Shown: positions 37,800-50,536, counted from the stretch's first letter. The stretch is DNA of 64,000 nt from Liolophura sinensis (GCF_032854445.1 NC_088295.1:55843249-55907248), one strand, 5' to 3'. The notes: generated by a model from the sequence alone, not told the origin. Program-made: numbers and translations.

Positions 37800-38068
37800 T
37801 GTTTTATTTATTTATTTGATTGTTATTTTACGCCGTACTCAAGAATATTTCACTTATACGACGTCGGCCAGCATTATTGGTGGGTGGAAATGGGGCAGAG
37901 TTCGAGGGAAACCCACGACCATCCGCAGGTTGCTTGAAGACCTTCCCACGTACGGCCGGAGAGGAAGCCAGCATGAGCTGGACTTGAACTCACAGCGACC
38001 ACATTGGTGAGAGACTCCTGGATCATTAAGCTGTGCTAGCGCGCTAACCAAATGAGCCCCGGAGGCCC
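37800..38068 (-). mobile_element. SINE-1, full length (U6)
   Basis: From the ATTTATTTATTT tail to the tRNA-like head ending GAGCCCCGGAGGCCCC. Minus-strand A-box region GGCTCATTTGGTTAGC and B box GTGAGTTCAAGTCC are both present. It is the same insertion as 42916-43192, copied with the unit. Confidence 0.9.
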
Positions 38069-38587
38069 CGGAATGGAGTTAAATCCAAAGAGTAATTTTC
38101 TCATGACTAGCCTTATTTCAATTTTCATCCTCGAAAAGAAATGTATGTAGTGTATCGATGGACAAAGGGAAAATTCAAATCATACAATGATCTGAAAACC
38201 CATTCTGTGACTTATTGATGATGACCTAATTTTACTTTCCTAGGTTTTTTTTTATTTTTTGCATGTCAATAGAATGGAGTGTCATGTGTTGATTTAAAAC
38301 CAAAGTTAAATAAAAAAACTCTCTATATAGTCTTAAATGCATGAGACATTTGAATCAGTCTGATAATAATGTAATCTATTATATTAGTCCCAGATTTAAT
38401 CGAGATAATTATTGCAAACATAGTTCTAGAATTCTAGTGTCGAATTCTTTTCTGTATGGACTTCATGCTTTTGGTCAGATATTTTTATAATGGCTTACAG
38501 GATATGAAACAAATTATGCATGACTGCTGTCGAACAACAGCAATAGGATGGCTTCGTTTCCGGCAATTATGTTTCCCAGTCCAGTCA
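38069..38587. other. Non-array segment shared with 43193 and 57486
   Basis: It contains GAAAAGAAATGTATGTAGTG and ATACAATGATCTGAAAACCC, found again at 43255-43340 and 57490-57560. The word CTTCGTTTCCGGCAATTATG recurs at 57646. No coding potential is seen. Confidence 0.6.
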
Positions 38588-38599
38588 TCAGCGTTATGA

Positions 38600-38954
38600 G
38601 TGAGTGAGTGCTTGGGGTTTAACGTCGTACTCAACAATTTCTCAGTCGTATGACGACGAAGGAATCCTTAAGGTGCATGTACGTGTAATGTGCCTCCTTG
38701 TTGCAGGACGGATTTCCACCGCTCTTTTATTTAGTGCTGTTTCACTGAGACGACTTACCGAAGGCAAGTAAGCCGCCCCCCCCCAGAGCCATTATACTGA
38801 TACGGGTCAACCAGTCGTTAGACTACCCCGCTTCATGCTGAACGCCAAGCGAGGAAGTTACAACCTCCTCTTTTAAAGTCTTAGGTGTGATTCGATCAAG
38901 GATTGATCCTGGATCTACCGGTCCCCGAAGCGGACGCTCTACCAACTGTGCTCG
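38600..38954 (-). mobile_element. SINE-2, full length, with target-site duplication
   Basis: Flanked by TCAGCGTTATGA at 38588-38599 and 38955-38966. The tail TTGAGTACGACGTTAAACCC is near 38610-38640 in reverse complement, and the head carries CAGTTGGTAGAGCGTCCGCT, a clear tRNA-like A-box region. The unoccupied site exists in this window at 57680-57691. Confidence 0.93.
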
Positions 38955-39074
38955 TCAGCGTTATGATTATTGCTAACAAAACACCTCATAAAATTGTACA
39001 TGTATTTGTGTGCAAGAATTATTACCATCACGCGACAACAACTGCCGCGACATCAACGTTTATCATAATGACCC

Positions 39075-39215
39075 TGTACTCCGGAGGAACATTTAAAAAA
39101 CAAACACTTGGACAACTACCGGTATTTAAAAACACTGGACTATTAGAAAAGAACACGGGAAGAACTGTTTGAAAAAAAAAAAACACTGGAGGAACTATAT
39201 AAAAAACTCGCTTTA
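39075..39215. repeat. Degenerate A-rich minisatellite
   Basis: Irregular repeats of about 22-30 bp around ACACTGGAGGAACTAT. A longer homologous stretch is at 57795-57960. Confidence 0.65.
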
Positions 39216-39271
39216 TTGTGGGATCGAGAAGCCGTACTACCAAATATTTATCTGATTTCTTAACCAAAGCA

Positions 39272-39355
39272 TTACAAAAAGTACTTTTTAAAAAGTAATG
39301 TTGTGCTATGCTGAAAAAGTAATGCTGTACCATGCTGAAAAAGTACTGCTGTGCA
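39272..39355. repeat. Short tandem repeat, about 24-27 bp period
   Basis: Three or so copies of GCTGAAAAAGTAATGCTGT with variation. Confidence 0.7.
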
Positions 39356-39559
39356 AATGCAAGCAATTCAAGCGTCAACTGCATGTGGATTCTTAAAATC
39401 TCTATACGTCTCACTGAAAGAACTAGGCACTCAGATACACATACAGTATAAGGATATCTCCACTTGGGATTTCTCCGTTCTCTATATTACTATTCCTCAC
39501 ACAGATTTAATCGATAGAATTTCATCACCAAGTATATCGGTGTTAATATATTTAATTGG

Positions 39560-39660
39560 CGTTTTACGCCGTACTCAAGAATATTTCACTTATACGCCAG
39601 CCGCCAGCATTATCGTGGGAGGAAACCGGGCACAGCCCGGGGGAAACCCACGACCATCCG
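39560..39660 (-). mobile_element. SINE-1 fragment, second position (U6)
   Basis: Ortholog of 12145-12252; array homology resumes here after the foreign block. Confidence 0.85.
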
Positions 39661-39960
39661 CAAAGGCTAACATTCTGCATAACATGGGCGGGATTGTGCT
39701 TAAAGCCTATTGTAGAGAGACTTCACGAAATCAATAAACATACCTGCGCCGGTCAGAGAAACAGCTGCTCATATATATGAGCGGAGATTATAAACTAACT
39801 GATTTTTTGTAATCATTTCATTTCAGGGATAGATAAAACTCAGAACTTGCTCATGACAGCCTTTTTCATTTTGGCTGTAAGACCTGGCATTTATTATCAA
39901 AACTAAATTCAGTTTATCTGCCTAGAATTCAAAAAAAAAAAAATATTGAAAATAAAAACT

Positions 39961-40032
39961 GGGCTTGTCCGGGAATTGAACCCGGGACCTCTCGCACCCG
40001 AAGCGAGAAACATACCCCTAGACCAACAAGCC
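39961..40032 (-). tRNA. tRNA-Pro(CGG), D-stem mutation
   Basis: A23 becomes T (plus-strand GAGAAACAT for GAGAATCAT), which breaks one pair of the short D stem. The rest is consensus. Function is doubtful. Confidence 0.88.
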
Positions 40033-41224
40033 TCAATGAACACAAAAAGGAGAGACATGTTCATAAAAGTGTGTTGAACAGTTAGGTGTGGCGATATAGT
40101 ATCACGTGCTTGCTTGTGTACAAATGTTTTGATAGTGTCTTGACATATATGCCTGCTAGGCAGTCATGTCAAAAGACTGGAGTGTTTTGTATTCATCCGA
40201 AAAGAGCCTTAAACACATAGGAACAGTTTATCAGCCTTTTCCGACCTGAACAAAAATCTGATGTACTCGCACACGGTATAAGAATTACAGGCCACATGAA
40301 ACAAACTGCCAAAATTCACACGTAGGCATATATTTATGAGAAATAAAATACTAATATCTAGGATATTAGTCCTTGCATTGACTTGTGTAACCGTTTACAT
40401 TTGTATTGGTATTTTTTATCTCCTCAAACAGTGCACAGACACCATTATCACCTACACAGGTCAACTGAGATACACTTTTAATTTTGATTCATGAAAATTT
40501 ATAGCTAGCTTGGAATACATGGTTTAGATAGTGACTGAATTTAGACATGCGTTTTTAATCATTTGAAATCCCTTGACCTTTTTTTCATTGCCTTTGTTAT
40601 ATTATTTCTTATTTCATATTCTTTCTTACCGGTGTTTGATGATAAAACCTAACTTCATTTTGGCTATTCATTTTGTGAATATTGACGTATTGGACGTCCA
40701 TTATCGTTGATGACTAGTATACCGACACGTTTGTTTGTCACGATTTGCCATCGTTCAGGGCTTTGAAATTAAAATCTGAAAAACATGATGGTATAATATT
40801 CAGCACTTGTTAAAGCTTTCGGTGATTATTCTAAATTCTTAGGTGCAACATCCACCATGATGAAGCTGTTCCACTGCGCTTTGTAAAGACAATATGTTTA
40901 TTTCCAACAGGGACTTGTGATTGTAACTCCTGTAACCCGACGAAGTATGTATGTTTGGTGTTTGAGGGTCGTTCTTAACAATTTTCGTCACACGACGACG
41001 ACCTAGGGCAGAGTATCTATGTATGTATTATACTTGGGGTTTCACGACCCCTGACAGTGTAAGGTTGCTTTCACAGAATGGCTTTCCCAAGCCCAGTACT
41101 CAGATTTGGAATATAAAGAATATATTCATGTGCCGTATTTGGAGTCAAAATGTGAATGTAAATTAACCGCAATTTACATATGGATGTGGAATAATTTTAC
41201 CAGTGAATAATCAAAATCTTTACC

Positions 41225-41296
41225 GGGCTCGTCCGGGAATTGAACCCGGGACCTCTCGCACCCAAAGCGAGAATCATACCTCTAGACCAACGAGCC
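41225..41296 (-). tRNA. tRNA-Pro(TGG)
   Basis: Identical to the gene at 8474. Confidence 0.97.
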
Positions 41297-42273
41297 AGTA
41301 TAAACGGCCAGTTAATGTCTGTAATTATATACAGCAAATTAATAGTCACTAGTGTTCACTAATTTCACTAATCGCTAAACACATTTATCACATTACCAAG
41401 AGTTCCACATGAACATTGTTATACGTCACTTTACAGCGTTATCATACGTAAAATTACTCATTTTACACAACCATGGCTAGCCCCTGATTTCACATTAAAT
41501 ATTGATTTTCTATATCGATCTAGTGATGTGTCAGACTTTTTACACATCCTTACATGAATATAGATTAAAGACAAGATATAACCCGATGTAGGTATAACAC
41601 TCAAGTTAAGCACCAAGTATCATGTTCTTCATGAATCTAATTATGGTAGTCACGAGATACAAGTAGTTGAAAGCAGTGCCAGTATTATTCGAGGAACATA
41701 TAACATTGTGTGTGGGGCAAATGACAAGCCGATCTATAAATGCTGGTGAACATATTGTACATGTAATGAACATAAGGTTCAACGATTTATCGATAATTCT
41801 TTATTTACCGCTGTTTGCTTGCGACAGTAAGACTAAAGAATCTGGCTTCTATCTTGTCCACCATATAAATAGCAAAACAACAGATTTCTTTTATTAATAC
41901 TTACTTTATTAAATACTTAACACTGCCAACGTATCAAGAGTCGCATGTTAATCACTGACATGTAAGATACATGTACATTTATATACAGACCGGTGTTGAC
42001 ATATGATAGGTTACATAGCACTTTTCTCCTCATGGCTGCGTCGTATAAAATGACTTACGTAGGAACGTAGTGTACTTAGGTTTTGATGGGCTTAATAAGA
42101 CTAGTCAACTTGATTAAGTTGACACACTTGTGTAGAAATTGAGATTGTACAGTGACTTTATGGTTCTTTGCATCTTTATAGATATTTATAGTTCATACTG
42201 AATTGTGCTCCAATTAGACATATATTGGAATAAAAACAATGAATAACAGACAAGTTCAGTCCTGAACAAGTGT

Positions 42274-42345
42274 GGCTTGTTGGTCTAGTGGTATGATTCT
42301 CGCTTAGGGTGCGAGAGGTCCCGGGTTCAATTCCCGGACAAGCCC
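42274..42345 (+). tRNA. tRNA-Pro(AGG)
   Basis: Identical to the gene at 9528. Opens U7. Confidence 0.97.
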
Positions 42346-42809
42346 GAATATTTTCTTTACTTTACACATACAGGACAGTTTCTATTCGAAATGGGCACCT
42401 TAATGTGGCAGTTGTCGTATAAGTGAAATATTCTTGAGTACGGAGTAAAACACCAATCAAAATCAAACCAAGGGTGGCTTTCATGAAGCATACTTTGAGA
42501 TAACTAACCCTAGGTGCACTTCATATGTCTACAACATATACTGTCATGGTACTTAAGTGCTTACTTAAAGCTGGGAGCAGGTTAATAAGCTAGCTGTTCA
42601 ACAAAAATTGGCCTGTGCGTGTATATCCTAGCTATAGAGGTATGTCACAGTAAATAAATAAATCTACGGCAACCTGACAGGTAACTGGCGGACTCACCGG
42701 GTGAACGTGCACAGATCGGGATAGAACAACAGCTGTTGAAATATTACATGTATGTGCAGAAATACCAACTTACATTTCTCATGTTTTTATTAAAAGGCTA
42801 TCTTTTAAG

Positions 42810-42907
42810 AAAGTGCTGTACTGCACATACCTGCACCTGCTGTCCCTCAGGCCAGACAGCACATAGGGTACCACATAAGCGTTCACCACGTCTATTAATC
42901 CTGCTGA
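42810..42907 (-). pseudogene. Exon-like fragment resembling a 7TM receptor TM7/helix 8 (U7 copy)
   Basis: The minus strand reads DVVNAYVVPYVLSGLRDSRC, then YVQYSTFLKD; the frame stays open into unit sequence. GTATGT after CAG could be a splice donor, and CCTCAG before CAGG an acceptor, giving an 82-bp exon alternative. Paralog of 37686-37783. Confidence 0.35.
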
Positions 42908-42915
42908 GGAACCAT

Positions 42916-43192
42916 ATTCCAGTTATTTTATTTATTTATTTGATTGTTGTTTTACGCCGTACTCAAGAATATTTCACTTATACAACGGCGGCTAGCATTA
43001 TTGGTGGGTGGAAACCGGGCAGAGTCCGGGGGAAACCCACGACCATCCGCAGGCTGCTTTCAGACCTTCACACGTACGGCCGGAGAGGAAGCCAGCATGA
43101 GCTGGACTTGAACTCACAGCGACCGCATTGGTGAGAGACTCCTGGGTCATTACGCTGCGCTAGCGCCCTAACCAAATGAGCCACGGAGGCCC
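42916..43192 (-). mobile_element. SINE-1, full length (U7; reference copy)
   Basis: Tail ATTTATTTATTTGATTG, then GTACTCAAGAATATTTCACT, the body, and a head ending GAGCCACGGAGGCCCC. A and B boxes are readable on the minus strand. It defines the SINE-1 structure used for the fragments. Confidence 0.92.
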
Positions 43193-43620
43193 CGGAATGT
43201 AGTTGAATCCAAAGAGTAATTTTCTCATGACTAGCCTTATTTCAATTTTCATCCTCGAAAAGAAATGCATATAGTGTATCGATGGGCAAAGGGAAAATTC
43301 CAATCATACAATGATCTGAAAACCCATTGTGTAACTTATTGATGATGACCTAATTTTACTTTCTTAGGTTTTTTTCATTATTTTTTTTTGAAAATAAAAT
43401 AATTCTTCACAGATCATAATTCGTATTCATATTAATCTTATTGGATCCGATGGGCAATGCTGCGGTGGATGGATATATACCGGATTTTACATTACCTTTT
43501 TTTTATTTATTTATTTTTTTTGAAAATTGTTGAATTTATTTTAAAGGTGGAATTGAATACCTTGTAAATTAATGTTTCCGAGTCCATATTTGGTAGGTAG
43601 TTCGCAAACAAAATAAATAT

Positions 43621-46600
43621 CCGGTTAAAGTCATTAAACACATCCTGAACGATCTTACATTATACAAACAGATGTTGCCGAGTTTCAGACAGGGAGCAAA
43701 AAACACACAAGCCATCGGTGGCTACATTCTCCTAAGAAGTTTTTCCTTAACAGCAAAATGTCATGAACAAACTTGTAACTGAAGTTGACCAAATTGTGAT
43801 CTAACAATTGATGAAAAACAGTTTTCCATATTCTAACCCAGTCCAAATGCGGCATAGACACCATTGCTCTTGGACAATGTACTATTTTTGTTACAAAATA
43901 TTCATAAATATACCTGCTTGAACACAATGTTACAGGTTGCTGTACACCTGTGGTAAATTCTCTCCAGGCGCTCAGGGCCAGTCTATAGAAAGGTGGAATG
44001 TTTTCAGAATGTGGAACATTGGAACGACAGAATTCACGACAAACATGCCTTAAGGGTAAACCCAACCAATAGATGGCAAAGTATTTCTATTCCGCTGTTG
44101 TTGCATGAATTAATTTTAAAACATGCCGAGTAACAAGTGCTTTTATTTTGCATTCTATATTATGTACGTTTAGGCTTCCATTCCCTATTTTATTATGTAC
44201 GACAACTCTCTTTCGGGCTTGTTATCCCACAAAAAATCTGAACACAGTTTGGGAACATTAATTGACACATTTAGGTGGCAACAGAGTACACTGTGCAGAA
44301 AACCATAAGACAGCTAAAGCAACTGTATTAATTAAGACAGACCTCCCCCGTAGGGTCAAATATCTTCCATTCCATGCTGATACATGTTTCTTTACCTTAC
44401 TTAAAACACGCTCAGAATTGAGTTCTGTTTGATCTTGTCCAAAAAATACCCCACAAATCTTTGAGTTTGTAGTGATGTTAAGCCCACCACTGTCCACGTT
44501 AGTTTCGTCCCAGTTACCAATAGGAAGAACCGTGCTTTTCAACAAGTTGAGTTTTGCTCCTGAGGCTTTTCCATAACTTTCTGCTATTTTAATTACATGC
44601 GGAACAGAACTCTCTTCAGATAAAATTGCAGTCGTATCATCTGCAAATGCCGACACTCTTGTTTCCTTATTTGTGCCGGGTAACCATACACCATTAATTT
44701 CGTCATTGTTTCTAATGGCCGCTATAAAGGGCTCTAAGGACAACACATACAATAATGGTGACAAAGAACAACCCTGTCGAACACCTCGACTCACTTTAAA
44801 TTCTTCCGTTATGTGCCCGTTCACAATAACATTACTTGTAATATCAGTTTATAATAATTGCACCCACTTACAAAAGTCGGGTCCGAAGTTAAATTTCTCC
44901 AAATATTTGAACAAAAATGACCAGTCTACTCTGTCAAAGGCTTTCTCCTGATCTAAGTTAAGAAAGCATCCTTTTAAATCTTTTTGTTCAAAATAATCAT
45001 ATGTATTTCGTAATAAGTGAACGTTGTCAAAAATACTTCGGCCTGGCATTCCACATGTCTGATTCTGAAGTACAATTGTATCGATCACATTTTTAACCGA
45101 TTGCACAAAGCTTTAGAAACAATCTTATAATCTACATTTAGTAAGCTAATTGGCCTCCAGTTTTTTATGCTTTCGGCATTGTCGGGGTCCTTACATAATA
45201 GTGTGATTAACCAAGAACGCTGCGAATTACTTAATCTACCCAAGTTAAAACAGTAATTAACTACATCGGTAAACACACCCGAAAACAGGGGCCAAAATTG
45301 TACATAAAACTCTGCTGACAAACCGTCGCATCCCGGCGAACGGTTTTTAGACATATTTTTTACTGCAAAAAACAACTCCTGTTCAGTCAAAAGGCCTTCG
45401 CAGGCAGTTTTACAATCGTCATTTAACATCGGAAGCGATGACAAGAACTCATCTTGAATGGAGGAGTCATTATCTTGTTCAGTATACAATTTCATATAAT
45501 ACGATCTTATACACTTAGCAATACCTTCCTGAGATTCATGGGATATTGAGGAATCACTATGACAAGTAATACTTTTGATCATCTTCTTTCTGCCCCTACC
45601 AACTTCTCGTCTAATGAAATATTTGGTTGCTTTTTCTCCCTGATCAAAATGAACAGCTTTAGCACGGATAACCGCTCCCGCATGATTCGACTTATAAAGG
45701 GCATTTAGAGTCTTTTTCACATTGTCAATACGCTCACAGTTAATGACTAGACTAGATTTTAACGCATTTAATTCTTGTTCAAGTTCCAACAAATCACGTT
45801 TTTTGTTCATAGATTTCTCCTTACGGTAACTCCGAATTCTGTCTTTACATTCCCTTTTAAATGTCTCCCATCTGTCTATTAGATCTGCATGACCAGTTGT
45901 TCAGACAGAGAAAATATCATGGAAGACAGATTTAATATTATCAACAAGCTCCGTGTCATTTAACACAGAAGTATTACACTTCCAGTAGAACGGCCCCCAT
46001 GAAATGGCATCTTCAAAAGAAATATCAAAAAACAAACACGAATGATCAGAAAAAGACACATGTACAGCATCACACTGGGTTACATACTTAAACACAGCGT
46101 TAGGGATATAAAACCTATCCAATCTACCGGCACACTGGCGCCTAGACCACGTGTAACAATTCTTATTCGGATGCAGTTTCCTAAAAATATCACAAATACC
46201 AAAATCTCTTTTCAAATTATTAATTTCGTCCACTCCATAATTCCTTCCATTAGTGGAATAGCCAGCTCTATCTAATTCAATGCTCTCGACACAATTAAAA
46301 TCCCCACCCATAATAACCAACTCACTGCCCTGCATCACATTATCTAGATTAGAAATAAACTCTTTTCTTTCCTTTGGATTATTAGGGGCATATACACAAA
46401 CAAGGTTTAAAGAAATGCTGTTGACTTCGACCCTAAGGCTTATGTACCGACGGTTAGGGCACCTCTGTATTTTCCGTATAAAGCAGTCTACCGTATACCT
46501 AATAATTATTCCCACCCCACAACGTCGATTTGACCCATACGCCCACCTTGCATCGCCCGGGATTTGCAAATATTTAGTGTCATTATAGTTTTCGAAGTGT

Positions 46601-46770
46601 GTTTCCTGTAAGAATAGTACATCAGTTCCTTTATCGAAAACAAATTGCTTGACATGTTCTTGTTTAGACGGATCCCGTAAACCATTAATGTTTAAAGTCC
46701 CAAAACGAATATTATTTAAGCTCATTATACAAATAAGTAAAGGTAGAGCGTACATACCCATTGTGGTCAA
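43621..46770 (-). pseudogene. LINE B ORF2 (endonuclease-reverse transcriptase), broken
   Basis: The N-terminal APE-type endonuclease is open for 289 residues (46770 to 45901), with RFGTLNINGLRD, LFLQETHF, GGDFNC and FSDHSC in order. A single TGA at 45901-45903 interrupts it. The same frame continues to 45085, with NWRPISLLNVDYKIVSKALC. A frameshift near 45095 follows, then PGRSIFDNVHLLRN, LDQEKAFDRVDWSFLFKYLE, a TAA at 44849-44851 and the RT core with RGVRQGCSLSPLLY and AFADDTTA. More lesions follow before the C-terminal part (44065-43685). The catalytic motifs survive, so inactivation is moderately recent. Confidence 0.88.
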
Positions 46771-46797
46771 ATAAGAAAGTCCTAATTACGCTACAAC

Positions 46798-48206
46798 TCA
46801 TTTGTCTCTTTTCATTCGCTGCCTCGCACGAGAAGCAAGCGATTTTCTTTTCCTGTATTCCAGAAGCATGGTGTCCCCCTCCTGAGATGGAGTCGGCGTC
46901 ATACGCTCTGACGACTGATCGGCATCAACATCATCATAATCAGTAGGATGGGAACTGGGCGGGATAGATGACGCTGCCTCTTCGGCTGTACTGCCATTGT
47001 CCAACTTAGCTCGCTTTTCCTCGACTGGGACTGGTGAACGCACGTCGGGAGCGTGCACGTCAGCCACCACCACATTCTTCACCCTCGGGATAGCTGATGA
47101 CGTTTCATTATCACCAACATCCACTTCTTCGGTGTTCTTAGTATTCTCCCGGACGTCCATCTCCTTATCAGACTCGCTGTCATCGCTGACGTCATCATCG
47201 GCGCTGTCGTCACCATTCCCGTCGATTTCGTCTTCGTTCTCTTCGCTGTCTTGAACCAGTTCCCTTGCAGGTGCGTTGAATGGGTCATCATCGTCGCTGA
47301 CGTCAACATCAACGTCATCTTGTTTTACGGCGTCTTCCTTATTATACTGGCGCATAGACGATAGGTTTCCCTTAACTCGCGTCGCGTACGATATTACTCT
47401 CGCACAACAGTCACTGACCGTATGAAGCCCTGAGTCACACATTCGGCATGGATCTGTACAGTCCTTCTCTGTATGAGGATTCTCATGGGGGGAGAAACCG
47501 TCGCAGTTAGAACACCACAGTGCCCTACACTCTGCCGCCTTGTGTGATTTTTGGCCACACTTCCGACATTCATAGGTTTGCCCGGGGTAGGTAAACATAA
47601 CAATGTCACCACCGAAATTAATAAAATTTGGTACATATCGAACTTTGTGACACCTAAATCTGTAAATCCGAATACCTGTCCGAACATGTGAGAGCTCCGG
47701 GTCTGAAAATCTGGGTTTCGTCACACCCAGGCATTCACCATAGGGTTTCAAAGCTGCCTCGATAGTGTCATCTGACATTTCATCCGGTGCCCAGTGGGCC
47801 GTCAGATTCAGGCATAATAGGCCACGTCGTTCCATTTATAACAACATTGGATTTACTCACTAGGACATTATGCCCAGCCACTGTAGACACGCGGAGATAA
47901 AAGTGTTTCTTTAAATAATTCTTCTGAAAACTTATTAGCTCTGTCTTGATATTTAACACACTTGACAGAAAAGGAATAAAGTCCTTCTGGACTGCCGTAG
48001 AAAATGCCGGGCTGTTTCGTGTAGAGATTGACACAGACAAAGTTCTGCATGGCCTGTTTACAGGCGAAAACGACACGGGCTTGGACATACCTGATCCAAC
48101 GGGGCACACGCCCTTCACCAAACAGTAACCACTGGCCAAACTCAAGCTCTGTGGGCACCCAGTTCACCAAATAAATCAGTCTCAAAAAAAAGCGTTGTTG
48201 TTGCAC
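46798..48206 (-). pseudogene. LINE B ORF1 (zinc-knuckle protein), frameshifted
   Basis: The N-terminal part lies in 48145-47780 and the C-terminal 345 residues in 47835-46798, one frame apart. The C-terminal part has three Cys/His fingers: CRKCGQKSHKAAEC, CSNCDGFSPHENPHTEKDC and CRMCDSGLHTVSDC. A long Asp/Glu-rich stretch and a basic end follow. RNA binding is the expected role. LINE C is broken at about the same point but by a different frame offset. Confidence 0.85.
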
Positions 48207-48323
48207 AAATGTGTAAACAGCAGAGAATAACCGACACGTCCGTTCACTTCGGCGTCTAGCACACTCCCTATTCAGTTTATCTGCCTAAAATTCAAATAAA
48301 ACAATACTGAAAATAAAAAAACT

Positions 48324-48395
48324 GGGCTTGTCCGGGAATTGAACCAGGTACCTCTCGCACCCGAAGCGAGAATCACACCCCTAGACCAACAAGCC
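48324..48395 (-). tRNA. tRNA-Pro(CGG), multiply mutated, probable pseudogene
   Basis: Three changes: base 47 C to A, base 50 G to T (a T-C mismatch inside the T stem and a damaged B box), and A at base 20 (canonical A21) to G. The anticodon and acceptor stems are intact. Confidence 0.85.
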
Positions 48396-49635
48396 TCGTT
48401 GAGCATAATAATGAAAGATATATTTATTAAAAAAGCGTTGACCAGTGATGTGTGGCGATATAGTATAGCGTGCTTGCTTTTGTACAAATGTTTTGATAGT
48501 GTCATGACATTTATGTGCAGCTAAGCAGTCATGTATGTTGACGCTTATCGTACTACTTACATATTATATACCATGTCAAAAGACTGGAGTGTTTTGTACT
48601 GATCCGAAAAGAGCCTTAAACACACAGGACCAGTTTATCAGACTGTTCCGACTTGAACAAAAATGTGATGTACTCGCACACGGTATAAGAATTACAGACC
48701 ACATAATACAAACTGCCAAAAATCACACGTAGGCATATATTTGTGAGAAATAACATACTAATATCTAGGATGTTAATCCTTTCTTTGAATTTGTAACCAT
48801 TTACATTTGTATTGGTATTTTTTATCTCAGCAAACAGTGCACAGACACCATTATCACCTACAAAGGTCAATTGAAATACACTTTTAATTTTGATTCATGA
48901 AAATTTATAGCTAGCTTGGTAGGTATGGTTTAGATAGTGACTGAATTTAGACATGCTTTTTTAATCATTTGAAAACCCTTGACTTTTTTCATGGCCTTTG
49001 TTATATTATTTCTTATTTCATATTCTTTCTTACCGGTGTTTGATGATAAAACCTAACTTTATGTTGGCTATATATTTTGTGAATATTGACGTATTGAACG
49101 TACTTTATCGTTGATGACTAGTATACCGGCACGTTTGTTTGTCACGATTTGCTGTCGTTCAGGGTTTTGAATTTGAAACCTGAAAAACATGATGGTATAA
49201 TTTTCAGCACTTGTTAAAGCTTACGGTGATTATTCTAAATTCTTAGGTGCAATATCCACCATGATGAAACTGTTCTACTGGGCTTTGTAAAGACAATATG
49301 TTTATTTCCAACAGGGACTTGTGATTGTAACTCCTGTAACCCGACGAAGTATGTATATTTGGTGTTTGAGGGTTGTACTTAACAATTTTCGTCACACGAC
49401 GACGACCTCGGGCAGAGTATCTATGTATGTATTACACTTGGGGTTTTGACGGTCCCTGACAGTGTAAGCTTGCTTTCACAGAATGGCTTTCCCAAGTCCA
49501 GTACTCAGATTTGGAATATAAAGAATATATTCATATGCCATATTTGGAGTCAAAATGTGAATGTAAATTAACTACAATTTACATATGGAGGTGAAGTTGG
49601 AATAATTTTACCGGTGAAGAATCAAAATGTTTATC

Positions 49636-49707
49636 GGGCTCGTCCGGGAATTGAACCCGGGACCTCTCGCACCCAAAGCGAGAATCATACCTCTAGACCA
49701 ACGATCC
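49636..49707 (-). tRNA. tRNA-Pro(TGG), acceptor mismatch
   Basis: C3 becomes A (plus-strand ACGATCC for ACGAGCC), breaking pair 3:70. Otherwise consensus; activity uncertain. Confidence 0.9.
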
Positions 49708-50464
49708 ACTATAAACGGCTTGTTAATGTCTGTAATTATATACAGAAAATTAATAGTCACTAGTGTTCACTAATTTCATTTGTCCAACAAACACATTTAT
49801 CACATTACAAAGATTTCCACATGAACATTGTTATTTGTCACTTTACGTTATCATACGTAAAATTACTCATTTTACACAACCATGGCTAGCCCCTGGTTTC
49901 ACATTAAATATTGATTTTCTGTATCGATCTAGTGATGTGTCAGACTTTTTACACATCCGTACATGAATATAGATTAAAGACAAGATATAACCCGATATAG
50001 GTATAACACTCAAGTTAGGCACCAAGTATGATGTTCTTCATGAAACTAATTAGGGTAGTCACGAGATACAAGTAGTTGAAAGTAGTGCCAGTATTATTCG
50101 AGGAACATATAACATTGTGTGTGGGGCAAATGACAAGCCGATCTATAAATGCTGGTGAACATATTGTACATAATGCACATAAGGTTCAACGATTTATCGA
50201 TAATTCTTTATTTACCGCTATTTACTTCCGAGAGTAAATTTTGTCAGAACTAAGACTAAAGAATCTGGCTTCTATCTTGTCCACCATATAAATAGCAATT
50301 CAACAGATTTCTTTTATTGCTTTCACATGTGTCTTAAATACTTAACACTGCCAACGTATCAAGAGTCGCATGTTAATCACTGACATATAAGATACATGTA
50401 CATGTGACCTGTTTCCCGTCCAATAGAAACTGTTCCGTATATGTAAAGAAAAAGAAAACCACTA

Positions 50465-50536
50465 GGGCTTGTCCGGGAATTGAACCCGGGACCTCTCGCA
50501 CCCTAAGCGAGAATCATACCACTAGACCAACAAGCC
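50465..50536 (-). tRNA. tRNA-Pro(AGG), inverted copy
   Basis: Consensus AGG gene on the minus strand, the only AGG gene in the window so oriented. It lies in the left palindrome arm, head-to-head with 51033. Confidence 0.97.

Larger units (their letters stand above)
35642..42273. repeat. Array unit U6 (6,632 bp, rearranged)
   Basis: It begins with a consensus AGG gene. LINE A (35807-37522) then replaces about 220 bp of unit sequence, and a short piece of unit follows (37530-37665). The middle of the standard unit is replaced by a foreign block (37666-39555) with a 7TM-like exon relic, two SINEs and minisatellites. The unit resumes at a SINE-1 piece and carries CGG and TGG. The first part of the foreign block recurs in U7. 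Confidence 0.85.
43497..48266 (-). mobile_element. LINE B: L1/Tx1-like, near full length, broken ORFs
   Basis: Minus-strand element with 5' UTR, ORF1, ORF2 and a T-rich plus-strand 3' end near 43497-43518. Its 5' end aligns with that of LINE C (shared CGTTGTTGTTG word). No target-site duplication can be shown, because the 3' flank is not unit DNA; the flank has been rearranged. The 5' end stops about 58 bp from the CGG gene at 48324. Confidence 0.88.
42274..50401. repeat. Array unit U7 (8.1 kb, with LINE B)
   Basis: It begins with AGG, shares the foreign block of U6 up to about 43375, then contains LINE B in place of the unit middle. Unit DNA resumes at 48267 (CTATTCAGTTTATCTGCC) with CGG and TGG, and ends where the palindrome begins. 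Confidence 0.85.

Noticed and set aside
39028-39414. Open frame of 128 codons with repeated FFS motifs
   Set aside because: The residues come from translating A/T-rich minisatellites; composition explains it.
42736-43134. Open frame of 132 codons
   Set aside because: Most of it reads across the SINE-1 copy; the receptor-like signal lies on the opposite strand.
46997-47254. Serine-rich open frame opposite LINE B ORF1
   Set aside because: It is the shadow of the Asp/Glu-rich part of ORF1; the equivalent at 55919-56137 arises the same way in LINE C.
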